This document shows positions 8,693 to 16,737 of a stretch of 33,882 nucleotides of DNA, one piece after another (position 1 is the first letter of the stretch; every line of letters begins with the position of its first letter). A program made the position numbers and the translations under genes. The notes below the pieces were generated by a model, which saw only the letters and a list, made by a program, of their open reading frames with translations, searched no databases and was not told where the DNA came from. Origin of the DNA: Flavobacterium branchiophilum NBRC 15030 = ATCC 35035. GTDB taxonomy: Bacteria > Bacteroidota > Bacteroidia > Flavobacteriales > Flavobacteriaceae. Location: assembly GCF_002217205.1 (NCBI RefSeq), contig NZ_MUGT01000090.1, forward strand, positions 1 to 33,882, in the 5' to 3' direction.

Positions 8693-8998
8693 TAGTTAGA
8701 CTAGTTTTTTTTATATTTTTTTGACATTTGTTTTTAAAAATGCACTTCGTTTTTTATAACAAACTGATATTGTGATTTTTACTAATTGATAATCTTTCGC
8801 TCTCAAACTGATTATTTGATTATTAGTCGATTGATTAGTTTTCAATTACCACATTTATCATGATAAAAAAATAGTTGTTTGACGGTATTTTTTGGGTCAA
8901 AATGTGGTATTTTTACATGATATAAAAAATGACTAACACAATTCAGGTTGGTTAAAACAAACATTATTTTGTTATTAAACTAGCACCTTTTTTTATAT
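8693..8998. other. Intergenic region with a nested inverted repeat, downstream of proS
   Basis: No gene is visible here. TACCACATTT (8847-8856) and AAATGTGGTA (8900-8909) are exact reverse complements. Inside them lie TTTGAC (8878-8883) and GTCAAA (8896-8901), plus a TCATGA palindrome. A run of five T follows the right arm on the plus strand. It could be a folded RNA, a terminator or a protein site; nothing here decides which. Confidence 0.4.
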
Positions 8999-10477
8999 TT
9001 AATATGCTTTTGCAAACAAAACCCTTCCATTTGAAGGTTTGCCTGTAAACATACATTGCCCTTGCTCCTCTACCCTATCTAATGGAATGCATCTGATAGT
9101 AGCTTTGGTTAGTTCCTTAATTTTTTCTTCTGTTTCGGCAGTTCCGTCCCAGTGAGCTGCAACAAAACCTGTTTTGTTTTCCAAAACCTCTTTAAATTCT
9201 TCAAACGAATTTACTTCGGTAATATGATTATTTCTATACTCAAAGGCTTTGTTAAACATCTCTTTTTGAATTTGCTCCAACAATTGTTCAATGTATGAAG
9301 TGATGTTGTTTTTTGCCACTACTTCTTTAGTTAAAGTATCTCGACGAGCCACTTCAAAAGTACCGTTTTCAATGTCTTTTGGCCCTACTGCTACTCGCAC
9401 AGGAACGCCTTTTAACTCCCATTCTGCAAACTTGAAACCTGGTTTTTGAGTGGTTCTATTATCATATTTAACGGCGATTTTCAATTTTTTCAAGGCATCA
9501 ATCAGTTGGTTGGCCTCTTGAGTGATGTTTTCTAATTGTTCGTCATTTTTATAAATTGGTACAATAACCACTTGAATTGGAGCTAAATTTGGAGGTAAAA
9601 CCAATCCATTATCGTCTGAATGGGTCATAACTAAGGCCCCCATCAAACGTGTTGAAACACCCCACGATGTTCCCCATACATATTCTTGTGAGCCGGCTGC
9701 GTTAGCAAATTTTACATCAAAAGCTTTGGCAAAATTTTGTCCTAAAAAATGCGAAGTACCCGCTTGCAATGCTTTTCCGTCTTGCATTAAAGCTTCGATA
9801 CAATAGGTTTCTTCGGCTCCTGCAAAACGTTCTGTTTCGGTTTTCAACCCTTTAATTACTGGAATTGCCATAAAATTTTCGACAAAATCAGCATAAACGT
9901 TCATCATTTGTTCGGCTTCTTCTACGGCTTCTTGTCGGGTAGCGTGTGCGGTATGCCCTTCTTGCCATAAAAACTCGGCGGTTCTTAAAAACAAACGGGT
10001 TCTCATTTCCCATCGTACGACATTGGCCCATTGGTTTATTAATAAAGGTAAATCACGGTAGGATTGCACCCAACCTTTGTAGGTACTCCAAATGATGGCT
10101 TCGCTAGTTGGTCTAACAATGAGTTCTTCTTCGAGTTTGGCATTTGGATCTACCATTAATTTTCCAGGACGGTTTTCGTCGGTTTTTAATCGATAGTGGG
10201 TAACAATGGCACATTCCTTGGCAAAACCTTCAGCATTTTTCTCCTCGGCTTCAAACATACTTTTGGGTACAAACAACGGAAAATATGCGTTGCTATGGCC
10301 TGTTTCTTTGAACATGCTATCGAGTTCGGCTTGCATTTTTTCCCAAATGGCATAACCATACGGTTTGATAACCATACAGCCACGAACCCCTGAATTTTCT
10401 GCCAAATCTGCCTTGACAACCAGCTCGTTATACCATTTTGAATAATCTTCATTTCTTTTTGTTAAATTCTTGCTCAT
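8999..10477 (-). CDS. proS: Prolyl-tRNA synthetase, eukaryote/archaeal-like type
   Basis: This class II synthetase charges tRNA-Pro. At 492 residues it is the short form without the bacterial editing insertion. Visible signatures include [23 protein letters not shown] (motif 2 side, about residues 121-143) and a [21 protein letters not shown] block, with [14 protein letters not shown] near 240. The C-terminus ends in FAKAY as usual for this type. The ATG at 10477 begins [20 protein letters not shown], the normal N-terminus. A TAGTTTTG box on the minus strand (10531-10538) may be its promoter, back to back with that of the lipoprotein gene. Confidence 0.97.
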   Translation of the reverse strand: MSKNLTKRNEDYSKWYNELVVKADLAENSGVRGCMVIKPYGYAIWEKMQAELDSMFKETGHSNAYFPLFVPKSMFEAEEKNAEGFAKECAIVTHYRLKTDENRPGKLMVDPNAKLEEELIVRPTSEAIIWSTYKGWVQSYRDLPLLINQWANVVRWEMRTRLFLRTAEFLWQEGHTAHATRQEAVEEAEQMMNVYADFVENFMAIPVIKGLKTETERFAGAEETYCIEALMQDGKALQAGTSHFLGQNFAKAFDVKFANAAGSQEYVWGTSWGVSTRLMGALVMTHSDDNGLVLPPNLAPIQVVIVPIYKNDEQLENITQEANQLIDALKKLKIAVKYDNRTTQKPGFKFAEWELKGVPVRVAVGPKDIENGTFEVARRDTLTKEVVAKNNITSYIEQLLEQIQKEMFNKAFEYRNNHITEVNSFEEFKEVLENKTGFVAAHWDGTAETEEKIKELTKATIRCIPLDRVEEQGQCMFTGKPSNGRVLFAKAY

Positions 10478-10530
10478 ATTGTTAAGTTTGGCATAAAAAT
10501 TGTTTAACTAATTTTAACATAATAGTTCGA

Positions 10531-10548
10531 CAAAACTAACTATTTTTG
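10531..10548. promoter_or_regulatory. Back-to-back -7 boxes for proS and the lipoprotein gene
   Basis: The minus strand has TAGTTTTG (10538-10531), with a TTG 17 bases further upstream at 10558-10556. The plus strand has TATTTTTG at 10541-10548 without a clear -33 element. The two boxes are two bases apart, so the promoters overlap and may compete. Confidence 0.45.
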
Positions 10549-10577
10549 TATTGTCCAACAACAAAAATTTAAAGGAT

Positions 10578-11633
10578 ATGAAAACAAATTACTTTTCCAG
10601 CAAAAAATCGGTTATTTATACACTATTTGGATTGATTTCTGTGATAATAACGTCTTGTGGTACTTATCAAAATAGTACTTATTATGATCATGATGGCATA
10701 TATGGCAATGAATCGCAAAAGCCAGTTGTACGTACAGAAAACAATTCAAAATATCAAGATTATTTTTATAATTTACAACAAGAAAGTGGTTTGGCTACAA
10801 CAACTGCCGATACTTATACTTCGACACCAAATGCTTCGGCAACAACCACATCAAATACTACCCAAACGGCAACACCAAGTTATTCTAGCTGGGGAAGTAA
10901 TCCTAGTACCGTAAACATTACTTACTATGGTAGCGGATGGGGATTGGGTTACAACAGTTGGGGTTTTAATACCTACTATGGTTGGAATCCCTATTATTAT
11001 GGCTACTCTCCATATTATGGCTATGGAATGTATAACAACTGGCATGGATGGAATTGGGGTTGGAACTATCCATATGCTTATTATAACCCCTATTATGGAT
11101 ATGGCTACTATGGTAATTACTACAATAACTATTATGGAAGTTATCATAATAATGGCTATGGTTATAGCTACAATCATGGCAACAGACGAGGTGCTGCAGG
11201 AAATTTGGGAGGAGGGCTTTATGGCAACTCGAATTATAGCAATGGAGGCAGAAATAGAACGACAGATACATATCAATCGCCAAGAAGTGGTGTTCAAAAC
11301 GATAGTTATGGCAATACTATAGCCCCACGAGGCAGTATGGCCAATCCGAGAAATTATTTGCCAAGAACAGATGCTGCACCTAGAAGTTATCAGCCAAGAC
11401 AAACATCTGAAACTACCAATCAGCCAAGAGGTTATCAGCCAAGAACCAACCCGAATACCAATGAGGGTACACCAAGGCCAACTTATACTCCTCGAACATA
11501 TACTCCATCTGAACCATCTACAAATTATAACCCAACACGTGCTGACTCTGCACCAAGAAGTTATACGCCTAGTAATAATGGCGGTGGCGGTGGCGGCGGC
11601 AGATCGAGCGGCGGCGGCGGCGGAAGAAGATAA
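10578..11633 (+). CDS. Tyr/Asn/Gly-rich lipoprotein with Pro-Arg repeats and a poly-Gly tail
   Basis: The product is about 351 residues from the ATG at 10578. The frame is open to a TTG at 10551, but the ATG follows AAAGGAT and begins a proper signal sequence. The lipobox is VIITSC, so it should be a lipidated surface or periplasmic protein. After a Ser/Thr-rich linker comes a region of about 100 residues dominated by YGY, NNYYG and WGW patterns. Then come PRSYQPR/PRTYTPR-type repeats, and finally GGGGGGG and GGGGG blocks. Similar proteins sit next to proS in other flavobacteria and have been labelled vitellogenin-like on composition alone. I see no catalytic motif. The tail is locally very GC-rich. 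Confidence 0.85.
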   Translation: MKTNYFSSKKSVIYTLFGLISVIITSCGTYQNSTYYDHDGIYGNESQKPVVRTENNSKYQDYFYNLQQESGLATTTADTYTSTPNASATTTSNTTQTATPSYSSWGSNPSTVNITYYGSGWGLGYNSWGFNTYYGWNPYYYGYSPYYGYGMYNNWHGWNWGWNYPYAYYNPYYGYGYYGNYYNNYYGSYHNNGYGYSYNHGNRRGAAGNLGGGLYGNSNYSNGGRNRTTDTYQSPRSGVQNDSYGNTIAPRGSMANPRNYLPRTDAAPRSYQPRQTSETTNQPRGYQPRTNPNTNEGTPRPTYTPRTYTPSEPSTNYNPTRADSAPRSYTPSNNGGGGGGGRSSGGGGGRR

Positions 11634-11711
11634 CCAATCTACTATTGATGGTTCTTATAAAAATATTTAAGCCATTATCTTTTTGAGCAAAAGGGTAGTT
11701 GTTTGCAGGAG

Positions 11712-11861
11712 TGTTTTGCGTGAGGGATAGTAGTGGAAATCCTTTTTTGCCACTCTTTTTGTAGCAAAAAAGATTATTTCACAATTTTATATTTCTTTTG
11801 GTATTCAATGAACGTTGTTTGAAACGGATAGCCCGACCCGAAGTTTTTACGAGGGGCACGC
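11712..11861. repeat. Structured intergenic repeat, copy A
   Basis: This stretch matches 15571-15740 at many points: TTTTGC..., AGGGATAG.AGTG, GCAAAAAAGATTATT.CACAAT, GTTGTTTGAAACGG and CCGACCC. It can fold. CTTTTTTGC (11742-11750) pairs perfectly with GCAAAAAAG (11764-11772), extended by GAAAT against ATTTC, and an outer GCGTG (11718-11722) can pair with CACGC (11857-11861). It lies between the lipoprotein and the porin gene and has no open frame. It resembles intergenic elements I recall from other flavobacterial genomes, but I cannot name a family. Confidence 0.6.
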
Positions 11862-11973
11862 CCAAAGAATTGGCAACATATTGCAGGAGTTACATTAATT
11901 TATGTTGCATATTATTGTGTACTTACGAGGAACCATTTTTTAAAATTTTTCTTATTAATTTTAATTCAATCAA

Positions 11974-13515
11974 ATGAAAAAATATATTTCTTTATTGCTT
12001 ATTGGAGGATTTATTTCCAATAGTCAGGCACAGGAAACTACGGATGCCCTTCGGTTGTCGTTGGACAATTTGAACGGGACGGCCCGTTTTAGAGCAATGA
12101 GTGGTGCTTTTGGGGCATTGGGTGGCGACTTGTCTGCTATTAGTGTAAATCCTGCTGGATCGGCGGTATTTTCAAATAATCAGGCGGCGGGTTCTATATC
12201 TAGTTTTAATACAAATACAGAGGCTACTTATTTTGGAAAAGCCGCAAAATCGAACCATAATGCTTTGGATATTAATCAAGCTGGGGCGGTTTTTGTGTTT
12301 AAGAATTGGGATAAAAAAAGTGAATGGACTAAATTTTCTGTGGCTATTAATTATGAAAATGCGGCCAATTTGAGCAACAAAATATTTACGGCGGGTACCA
12401 ATCCGACCCATTCGCTTGGTAATTATTTTTTGACTTATGCCAATCAGGGTTCTATTTCTACTAATGATTTGACATTGCAAACGAATGAAACGGTGGCAAG
12501 TTTGTACAGTTATTTGGGGTCGAATCTTGGGTTTGGTGCCCAGCAAGCCTTTTTGGGCTACAATTCTTATGTGATAGACCCTGCGGCCGACTATAATGAT
12601 GCTACCAATAGAAAGTATATTTCGCTTGTTCGACCAGGAGGTAATTATTATCAGGAAAACACTTTGAGTGCCAAGGGATACAACGGAAAATTGTCGTTTA
12701 ATGCTGCAGCCTCTTACAAAGACAGGTTGTATATTGGTTTGAATTTGAACTCGCACTTTACGGATTTTAGACAAAAAACAACTTTTTTTGAACAAAATAG
12801 CAATCCTAATACAACTGATATTCGGGTGAGACGCATGATTTTTGAAAATGAATTGTACACGTATGGCAATGGGTTTTCGTTTCAAATGGGTGTTTTGGGT
12901 AAAATTACCAACGAATTTAGGGCTGGACTTGCTTATGAGTCGCCCACGTGGTTTCATTTAAATGACGAGTTTACGCAAAGTTTAACAGCAGTATCGTCTG
13001 ATAATGTGGGGGAGCTAAATCCAGATGTAACCAACCCAAGGGTTACAAATATTTATGATCCATATACTTTGAAAACCGCTGGAAAATGGACAGGAAGTTT
13101 GGCTTATGTGTTTCATAAAAAAGGATTGTTGAGTTTGGATTATGCTATAAAAGATTATAGTGCGGTACAATTTGGTCCAAAAGATCAATTTTCGGACATT
13201 AATAATTATTCCCATTTGGTACTGAATCAAACGAGTGAGTTGCGAATTGGGGGCGAATATAAAATAAACAAATGGAGTTTGCGAGGAGGCTATCGAACAG
13301 AGCAAAGCCCTTATAAAGACAAAACAACGCTTGGCGATTTGAAAGGATATTCGGCAGGATTTGGATACAATTGGGGTGGTACAAAACTTGATTTGTCGTT
13401 TGCCCATAGCGAAAGAACTGGTAAGTTGCAATATTTTTCGACAGGTTTTACAGACAGTGCCTTGCTGAAATCGATTCAAAACAACATTACGGTAACTATG
13501 TCGTTTGAGTTGTAA
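11974..13515 (+). CDS. OmpP1/FadL-family outer membrane transport protein
   Basis: The 513-residue protein is predicted to be an outer-membrane beta-barrel of the FadL type, which moves hydrophobic compounds across the outer membrane. The signal peptide is MKKYISLLLIGGFISNSQAQ, cut before ETTDA. Near the mature N-terminus, RFRAMSGAFGALGGDLSAI and the following NPAGSAVF are the family signature. Alternating polar/aromatic strands and Gly-rich turns run to the C-terminus, which ends TVTMSFEL. The ATG at 11974 follows an A/T-rich leader. It is probably a single gene ending in a strong terminator. The transported substrate is unknown; annotations as hemin receptor for this family are not supported by anything seen here. 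Confidence 0.9.
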   Translation: MKKYISLLLIGGFISNSQAQETTDALRLSLDNLNGTARFRAMSGAFGALGGDLSAISVNPAGSAVFSNNQAAGSISSFNTNTEATYFGKAAKSNHNALDINQAGAVFVFKNWDKKSEWTKFSVAINYENAANLSNKIFTAGTNPTHSLGNYFLTYANQGSISTNDLTLQTNETVASLYSYLGSNLGFGAQQAFLGYNSYVIDPAADYNDATNRKYISLVRPGGNYYQENTLSAKGYNGKLSFNAAASYKDRLYIGLNLNSHFTDFRQKTTFFEQNSNPNTTDIRVRRMIFENELYTYGNGFSFQMGVLGKITNEFRAGLAYESPTWFHLNDEFTQSLTAVSSDNVGELNPDVTNPRVTNIYDPYTLKTAGKWTGSLAYVFHKKGLLSLDYAIKDYSAVQFGPKDQFSDINNYSHLVLNQTSELRIGGEYKINKWSLRGGYRTEQSPYKDKTTLGDLKGYSAGFGYNWGGTKLDLSFAHSERTGKLQYFSTGFTDSALLKSIQNNITVTMSFEL

Positions 13516-13527
13516 ATGGTATTTTGT

Positions 13528-13576
13528 ACCTAAAAAAAAGCCCCAAATTATTACAATTTGGGGCTTTTTTTTAGGT
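13528..13576. terminator. Perfect 22-bp bidirectional terminator
   Basis: The arms 13528-13549 and 13555-13576 are exact reverse complements around a 5-base loop, ATTAC. The core is GCCCCAAATT/AATTTGGGGC with eight A and eight T flanking. It lies between the converging porin and small secreted protein genes and should stop transcription from both sides. Confidence 0.93.
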
Positions 13577-13589
13577 GTTTATTAAAGGA

Positions 13590-14057
13590 TTAAACTTTCT
13601 TTTTCTTTTTATTATTTCTAAGTTTTTCGGGATTGTCTTTCAATAAAGTGTATTTTTCTTTTTGCTCTTTGTTGAGCATTTCCATAATTTTTCTGTCTGT
13701 AGTATCCGAAAGGGCTTTGATGTCGTTTGTTTTATCTTCGTCAGATGCTTCTTTTTTCAAAATAACACCTTGAGCTTTGATACTCGAGGTTAAAATATTA
13801 GCAATTGCAATGCTTTGCAATTCGTCGAGGTTGAGTTCGGGTTTTAGTTTTTCAATAATTTGGGCTGCTGTTTCTTCGGCAGGAATTTCTTTAGGCTTTT
13901 CGGGTGTTCGGCCTTGTTGCATGCCGCCGCTTCCCATTCTGTTCATACCGCCGCCATAACCTTGGTTGCCACCGCCATAGCCGCCACCATATTGAGCTGT
14001 TGCTTGCATACTTGCAAAAAATAGCCCTAGTACCATTATTTTATATCTTATTTTCAT
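13590..14057 (-). CDS. Small secreted Gly-rich protein with Spy/CpxP-like helical region
   Basis: The product is about 155 residues from the ATG at 14057. The frame is open to 14084, but the ATG at 14057 (MKIRYKIMVLGLFFA...) gives a clean signal peptide ending ATAQ. A short Gly/Tyr/Met-rich segment follows, then a charged, probably helical region with LKPELNLDELQSIAI and LNKEQKEKYTLL. This resembles the Spy/CpxP helical periplasmic proteins, without a clear LTxxQ motif. The C-terminus is a Lys-rich tail (NNKKKKKV). It lies 43 bases from the end of rimO on the same strand. The function is unknown; a periplasmic chaperone or sensor role is only a guess. Confidence 0.75.
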   Translation of the reverse strand: MKIRYKIMVLGLFFASMQATAQYGGGYGGGNQGYGGGMNRMGSGGMQQGRTPEKPKEIPAEETAAQIIEKLKPELNLDELQSIAIANILTSSIKAQGVILKKEASDEDKTNDIKALSDTTDRKIMEMLNKEQKEKYTLLKDNPEKLRNNKKKKKV

Positions 14058-14127
14058 TTTTTTTATTTTAAAAATTAAAATCAAATTTCTACATTTTAAT
14101 TAATATATACAATAGTTTGCCTTTTTT

Positions 14128-15429
14128 TTAACCAACTGTTCCATATAAATCAAATTCGGTAGCCTCTGTAATTTGAACATCCACAAACGAACCCGTTTTT
14201 AAATAAGTTGTTGTGGCGTCTATCAATACTTCGTTATCTACATCGGGGCTGTCAAACGCTGTTCTGCCCACAAAATAGTTGCCTTCTTTCCTGTCGATAA
14301 CACATTTGTAAGTCTTGCCAATTTTTTCTTGATTCAAATCCCACGAAATTTGCGATTGGAGTTCCATGATTTCGTTGGCACGTTGTTGTTTGGTGGCTGC
14401 AGGCACATCGTCTTCTAACAGGTAAGCATGTGTGTTTTCTTCGTGAGAATAGGCAAAACAACCCAATCTGTCGAATTTCATTTCTTGAACAAAATCTTTT
14501 AGAGCATCAAAATCGGCTTGTGTTTCGCCAGGATAGCCAACAATAAGGGTGGTTCTGATGGCAATACCGGGTACCATTTTTCTAAAATCTTGAATTAACT
14601 GGGTGGTTTTTTCTTGTGTGGTGCCACGCCTCATCGATTTCAAAATATTGTCGGACACGTGTTGCAACGGAATATCTATATAATTGCAAATTTTAGGTTC
14701 ACGACGCATAACCTCCAAAACATCCATTGGGAACCCCGAAGGATAAGCATAATGCAACCTAATCCATTCTATACCATCTACTTGAACAAGTGCTTCAAGC
14801 AATTGGGCTAAATTTCTTTTTTTGTAAATGTCTAAACCGTAATAGGTTAAATCTTGAGCAATCAAAATGAGTTCTTTTACCCCTTTTTGAGCCAAACCTT
14901 CGGCTTCTTTGACAAGCTTTTCGATTGGTTGCGACACGTGTTTGCCACGCATAAGTGGTATGGCACAAAAGCTACAAGGGCGGTCGCACCCTTCGGCAAT
15001 TTTCAAATAGGCATAATTTTTGGGTGTGGTGGTGAGTCGTTCGCCCAAAAGTTCGTGTTTATAATCGGCACCTAGGGCTTTTAATAAACTGGGCAACTCT
15101 GTGGTGCCAAAAAACTGGTCCACGTTTGGGATTTCTTTTTCCAAATCGGGTTTATAACGTTCAGACAAGCAACCTGTTACAAAAACTTTATCTATCAAAC
15201 CTCTTTCTTTTTTGTCGGCATATTCTAAAATCATATTCACCGATTCTGCTTTTGCATTATCAATAAATCCACAAGTATTAATAACAACAATATTCCCCTC
15301 TTGTTCATGCACTACGGCTTTACCGCTTGCTTTTAATTGTCCCATCAATACTTCGCTGTCATATACATTTTTAGAACATCCCAGCGTAATGACGTTTATT
15401 ATGTTGTTTTTGATAGATTTTGTTCTCAT
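14128..15429 (-). CDS. rimO: Ribosomal protein S12 methylthiotransferase RimO
   Basis: This radical-SAM enzyme adds a methylthio group to the conserved Asp of ribosomal protein S12. The 433 residues are the normal length. The N-terminal MTTase domain has its three cluster Cys at about 18, 53 and 87 (TLGCSKN, NTCGF, VTGCLSE). The radical-SAM CxxxCxxC is at 148, 152 and 155 (GCDRPCSFC). A C-terminal TRAM domain completes it. SARCY... patterns of MiaB are absent, and LMRGKHVSQP and the CFAYSHEENT block favour RimO. The ATG at 15429 is the first in frame. A TATTTTTG -7 box (complement of 15473-15480) lies about 45 bases upstream. Confidence 0.95.
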   Translation of the reverse strand: MRTKSIKNNIINVITLGCSKNVYDSEVLMGQLKASGKAVVHEQEGNIVVINTCGFIDNAKAESVNMILEYADKKERGLIDKVFVTGCLSERYKPDLEKEIPNVDQFFGTTELPSLLKALGADYKHELLGERLTTTPKNYAYLKIAEGCDRPCSFCAIPLMRGKHVSQPIEKLVKEAEGLAQKGVKELILIAQDLTYYGLDIYKKRNLAQLLEALVQVDGIEWIRLHYAYPSGFPMDVLEVMRREPKICNYIDIPLQHVSDNILKSMRRGTTQEKTTQLIQDFRKMVPGIAIRTTLIVGYPGETQADFDALKDFVQEMKFDRLGCFAYSHEENTHAYLLEDDVPAATKQQRANEIMELQSQISWDLNQEKIGKTYKCVIDRKEGNYFVGRTAFDSPDVDNEVLIDATTTYLKTGSFVDVQITEATEFDLYGTVG

Positions 15430-15472
15430 CTAAATGTTTTTAGTTTGGATAAAAATTTGGATTATTTTTTTG

Positions 15473-15480
15473 CAAAAATA
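15473..15480 (-). promoter_or_regulatory. Probable rimO -7 box (TATTTTTG)
   Basis: The plus strand CAAAAATA gives TATTTTTG on the minus strand, matching TAnnTTTG. No clear TTG lies at 17-23 bases further upstream, so support is only moderate. Confidence 0.4.
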
Positions 15481-15570
15481 CATTAATTTAGGATTGAATG
15501 TCATTTTGATTTATAAAATGCTAAAAAAATGGATTTTATTTTGGCTGTTGGTGTTTGTTTGGGACACGGA

Positions 15571-15740
15571 TTTTGCATTAGGGATAGCAGTGTAAATCTT
15601 TTAGAAGCCCCCCATCCCCCAAAAGTGGTGTTGTATTGCACGAATATAGTTTCTAAATATGGCAAAAAAGATTATTCCACAATATTATATTTCGTATGGA
15701 GTTCAATAAACGTTGTTTGAAACGGGCAGTCCGACCCTTG
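15571..15740. repeat. Structured intergenic repeat, copy B
   Basis: This is a diverged copy of the element at 11712-11861 in the same orientation. It keeps AGGGATAGCAGTG, GCAAAAAAGATTATTCCACAAT, the AAACGTTGTTTGAAACGG block and CCGACCC. The central stem survives as AATCTTTT (15595-15602) against AAAAGATT (15666-15673), but the loop has grown by about 50 bases and contains a C-rich CCCCCCATCCCCC run. It occupies the gap between rimO and the tRNA cluster, where I see no gene. Confidence 0.6.
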
Positions 15741-15802
15741 GTGAACGTCCAAAAATCAAGTAGTTTTATTTGATATTGTATGTTAGAATTTAACAAAAAT
15801 AG

Positions 15803-15885
15803 TGACCACGGTGGGATTTGAACCCACACGCCCTTACGAGCACCACCCCCTCAAGATGGCAAGTCTACCGTTTCTCCACGTGGCC
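15803..15885 (-). tRNA. tRNA-Leu (anticodon GAG)
   Basis: The 83-base class II tRNA has acceptor strands GGCCACG and CGTGGTC plus discriminator A. The anticodon stem CCATC/GGTGG closes loop TTGAGGG, giving anticodon GAG. The long variable arm of Leu tRNAs is present (GCTC-GTAA-GGGC). The T arm is GTGGGTTCAAATCCCAC. It is the last gene of the three-tRNA cluster. Confidence 0.95.
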
Positions 15886-15921
15886 CAATAAAAAAAGCAT
15901 CCGCAGTGCGAACGCTTTTGG

Positions 15922-15994
15922 TGACCTGACTGGGGCTCGAACCCAGGACCCCATCATTAAAAGTGATGTGCTCTACCAACTGAGCTATCAAGTC
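15922..15994 (-). tRNA. tRNA-Lys (anticodon TTT), copy 2
   Basis: The 73-base gene has acceptor GACTTGA/TCAGGTC plus A, anticodon loop CTTTTAA (anticodon TTT) and T arm CTGGGTTCGAGCCCCAG. It is identical to the copy at 16020-16092. Confidence 0.97.
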
Positions 15995-16019
15995 GATGCT
16001 TGAATGTATGAAAAAAAAG

Positions 16020-16092
16020 TGACCTGACTGGGGCTCGAACCCAGGACCCCATCATTAAAAGTGATGTGCTCTACCAACTGAGCTATCAAGTC
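16020..16092 (-). tRNA. tRNA-Lys (anticodon TTT), copy 1
   Basis: It is identical over 73 bases to the 15922-15994 copy. It is the first gene of the cluster, about 23 bases downstream of a good promoter at 16116-16146. The adjoining tRNA-Leu is probably in the same transcript. Confidence 0.97.
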
Positions 16093-16115
16093 GTTTCATT
16101 TCTTCAATGCGGGTG

Positions 16116-16146
16116 CAAATATACAAACATTAAATTGATAATGCAA
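16116..16146 (-). promoter_or_regulatory. Promoter of the tRNA-Lys/Leu cluster
   Basis: On the minus strand: TTG (16146-16144), a 20-base spacer, then TATATTTG (16123-16116). This is a full match to the Bacteroidetes consensus, about 23 bases before the first tRNA-Lys. Confidence 0.75.
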
Positions 16147-16167
16147 AGCTTTTTTGTATTAAATTTG
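16135..16167 (+). promoter_or_regulatory. Probable aroK promoter
   Basis: TTG at 16135-16137 and TAAATTTG at 16160-16167 are separated by 22 bases, within the usual range but long. The ATG of aroK is about 50 bases downstream. The -33 region overlaps the divergent tRNA promoter. Confidence 0.5.
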
Positions 16168-16218
16168 CATTTTTTTTACAATTGGACTTAATGTCTTAAT
16201 TTATAACATTTTAATATC

Positions 16219-16737
16219 ATGAAAAAAATTGTATTAGTAGGCTACATGGGCTCTGGCAAATCACATATTGGTCAATTATTGTCAAAAATGTTGCACCTTC
16301 ATTACTTGGATTTAGACGATGTTATTGAAAATCACGAAAATAAAAGCATCAAAAACATCTTTGAAACACAAGGTGAAATTTATTTTAGAAAAATAGAACA
16401 CCAAATATTGAATGAATTGATGCAAAATGCTAACGATATGGTGCTGAGTTTGGGCGGTGGCACACCGTGCTATTATGACAACTACCATTGGCTCGAAAAT
16501 CCAAAAATACAGTCCATTTATTTAGAAGCATCTGTTGCAACATTGTTCGAACGACTTCAAACTCAAAAAGCCAAAAGACCCATTTTAGCTCCGTTATCTG
16601 ACGAAGAGATGTCGTCATTTATAGCCAAACATTTGTTTGAACGAAATGAATTTTATAGAAAATCGCAACACATTGTTAGCGTCAATCAAAAAACGCCCGA
16701 ACAAATCGTTCAGGAAATCCTGTTATTGTTAGCTTAA
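16219..16737 (+). CDS. aroK: Shikimate kinase
   Basis: This enzyme phosphorylates shikimate at the 3-hydroxyl in the chorismate pathway. The 172 residues are the normal length. The P-loop GYMGSGKS is at 8-15, the substrate-binding Asp is in LDLDD (about 31-35), and FRKIE near 56-60 carries the conserved Arg. GGGTPCY near 79-85 is the Gly-rich substrate loop, and the lid region RPIL follows. The ATG at 16219 is unambiguous. Its 3' end overlaps the converging phosphoribosyltransferase gene by 9 bases. Confidence 0.96.
   Translation: MKKIVLVGYMGSGKSHIGQLLSKMLHLHYLDLDDVIENHENKSIKNIFETQGEIYFRKIEHQILNELMQNANDMVLSLGGGTPCYYDNYHWLENPKIQSIYLEASVATLFERLQTQKAKRPILAPLSDEEMSSFIAKHLFERNEFYRKSQHIVSVNQKTPEQIVQEILLLLA

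Noticed and set aside
10500..10508. TTGTTTAAC near proS, resembling the crt operator half-site
   Set aside because: The other half (AACAAA) is missing and it is not placed on a -7 box; about one such 9-mer is expected by chance in a window of this composition.
10851..11402. Long minus-strand open frame across the lipoprotein gene, rich in Ile/Ser/Val
   Set aside because: It is the reverse reading of the Tyr/Asn/Gly repeat codons; the plus-strand frame has a lipobox and ordered repeats.
12172..12957. 261-residue minus-strand frame inside the porin gene
   Set aside because: Composition is basic and unpatterned, and it lies wholly opposite a clear OmpP1/FadL gene with a signal peptide.
13015..13479. 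154-residue minus-strand frame in the porin gene
   Set aside because: Shadow of the porin coding strand with no family motif.
15529..15720. 63-codon plus-strand frame in the rimO-tRNA gap
   Set aside because: It lies across structured repeat copy B and is not conserved in copy A, so it is unlikely to be coding.
15818..16003. 61-codon plus-strand frame over the tRNA cluster
   Set aside because: It overlaps tRNA-Leu and tRNA-Lys genes on the opposite strand.
15922..16092. Direct 73-base repeat
   Set aside because: Explained by two identical tRNA-Lys genes; no integrase or attachment-site remnants are visible nearby.
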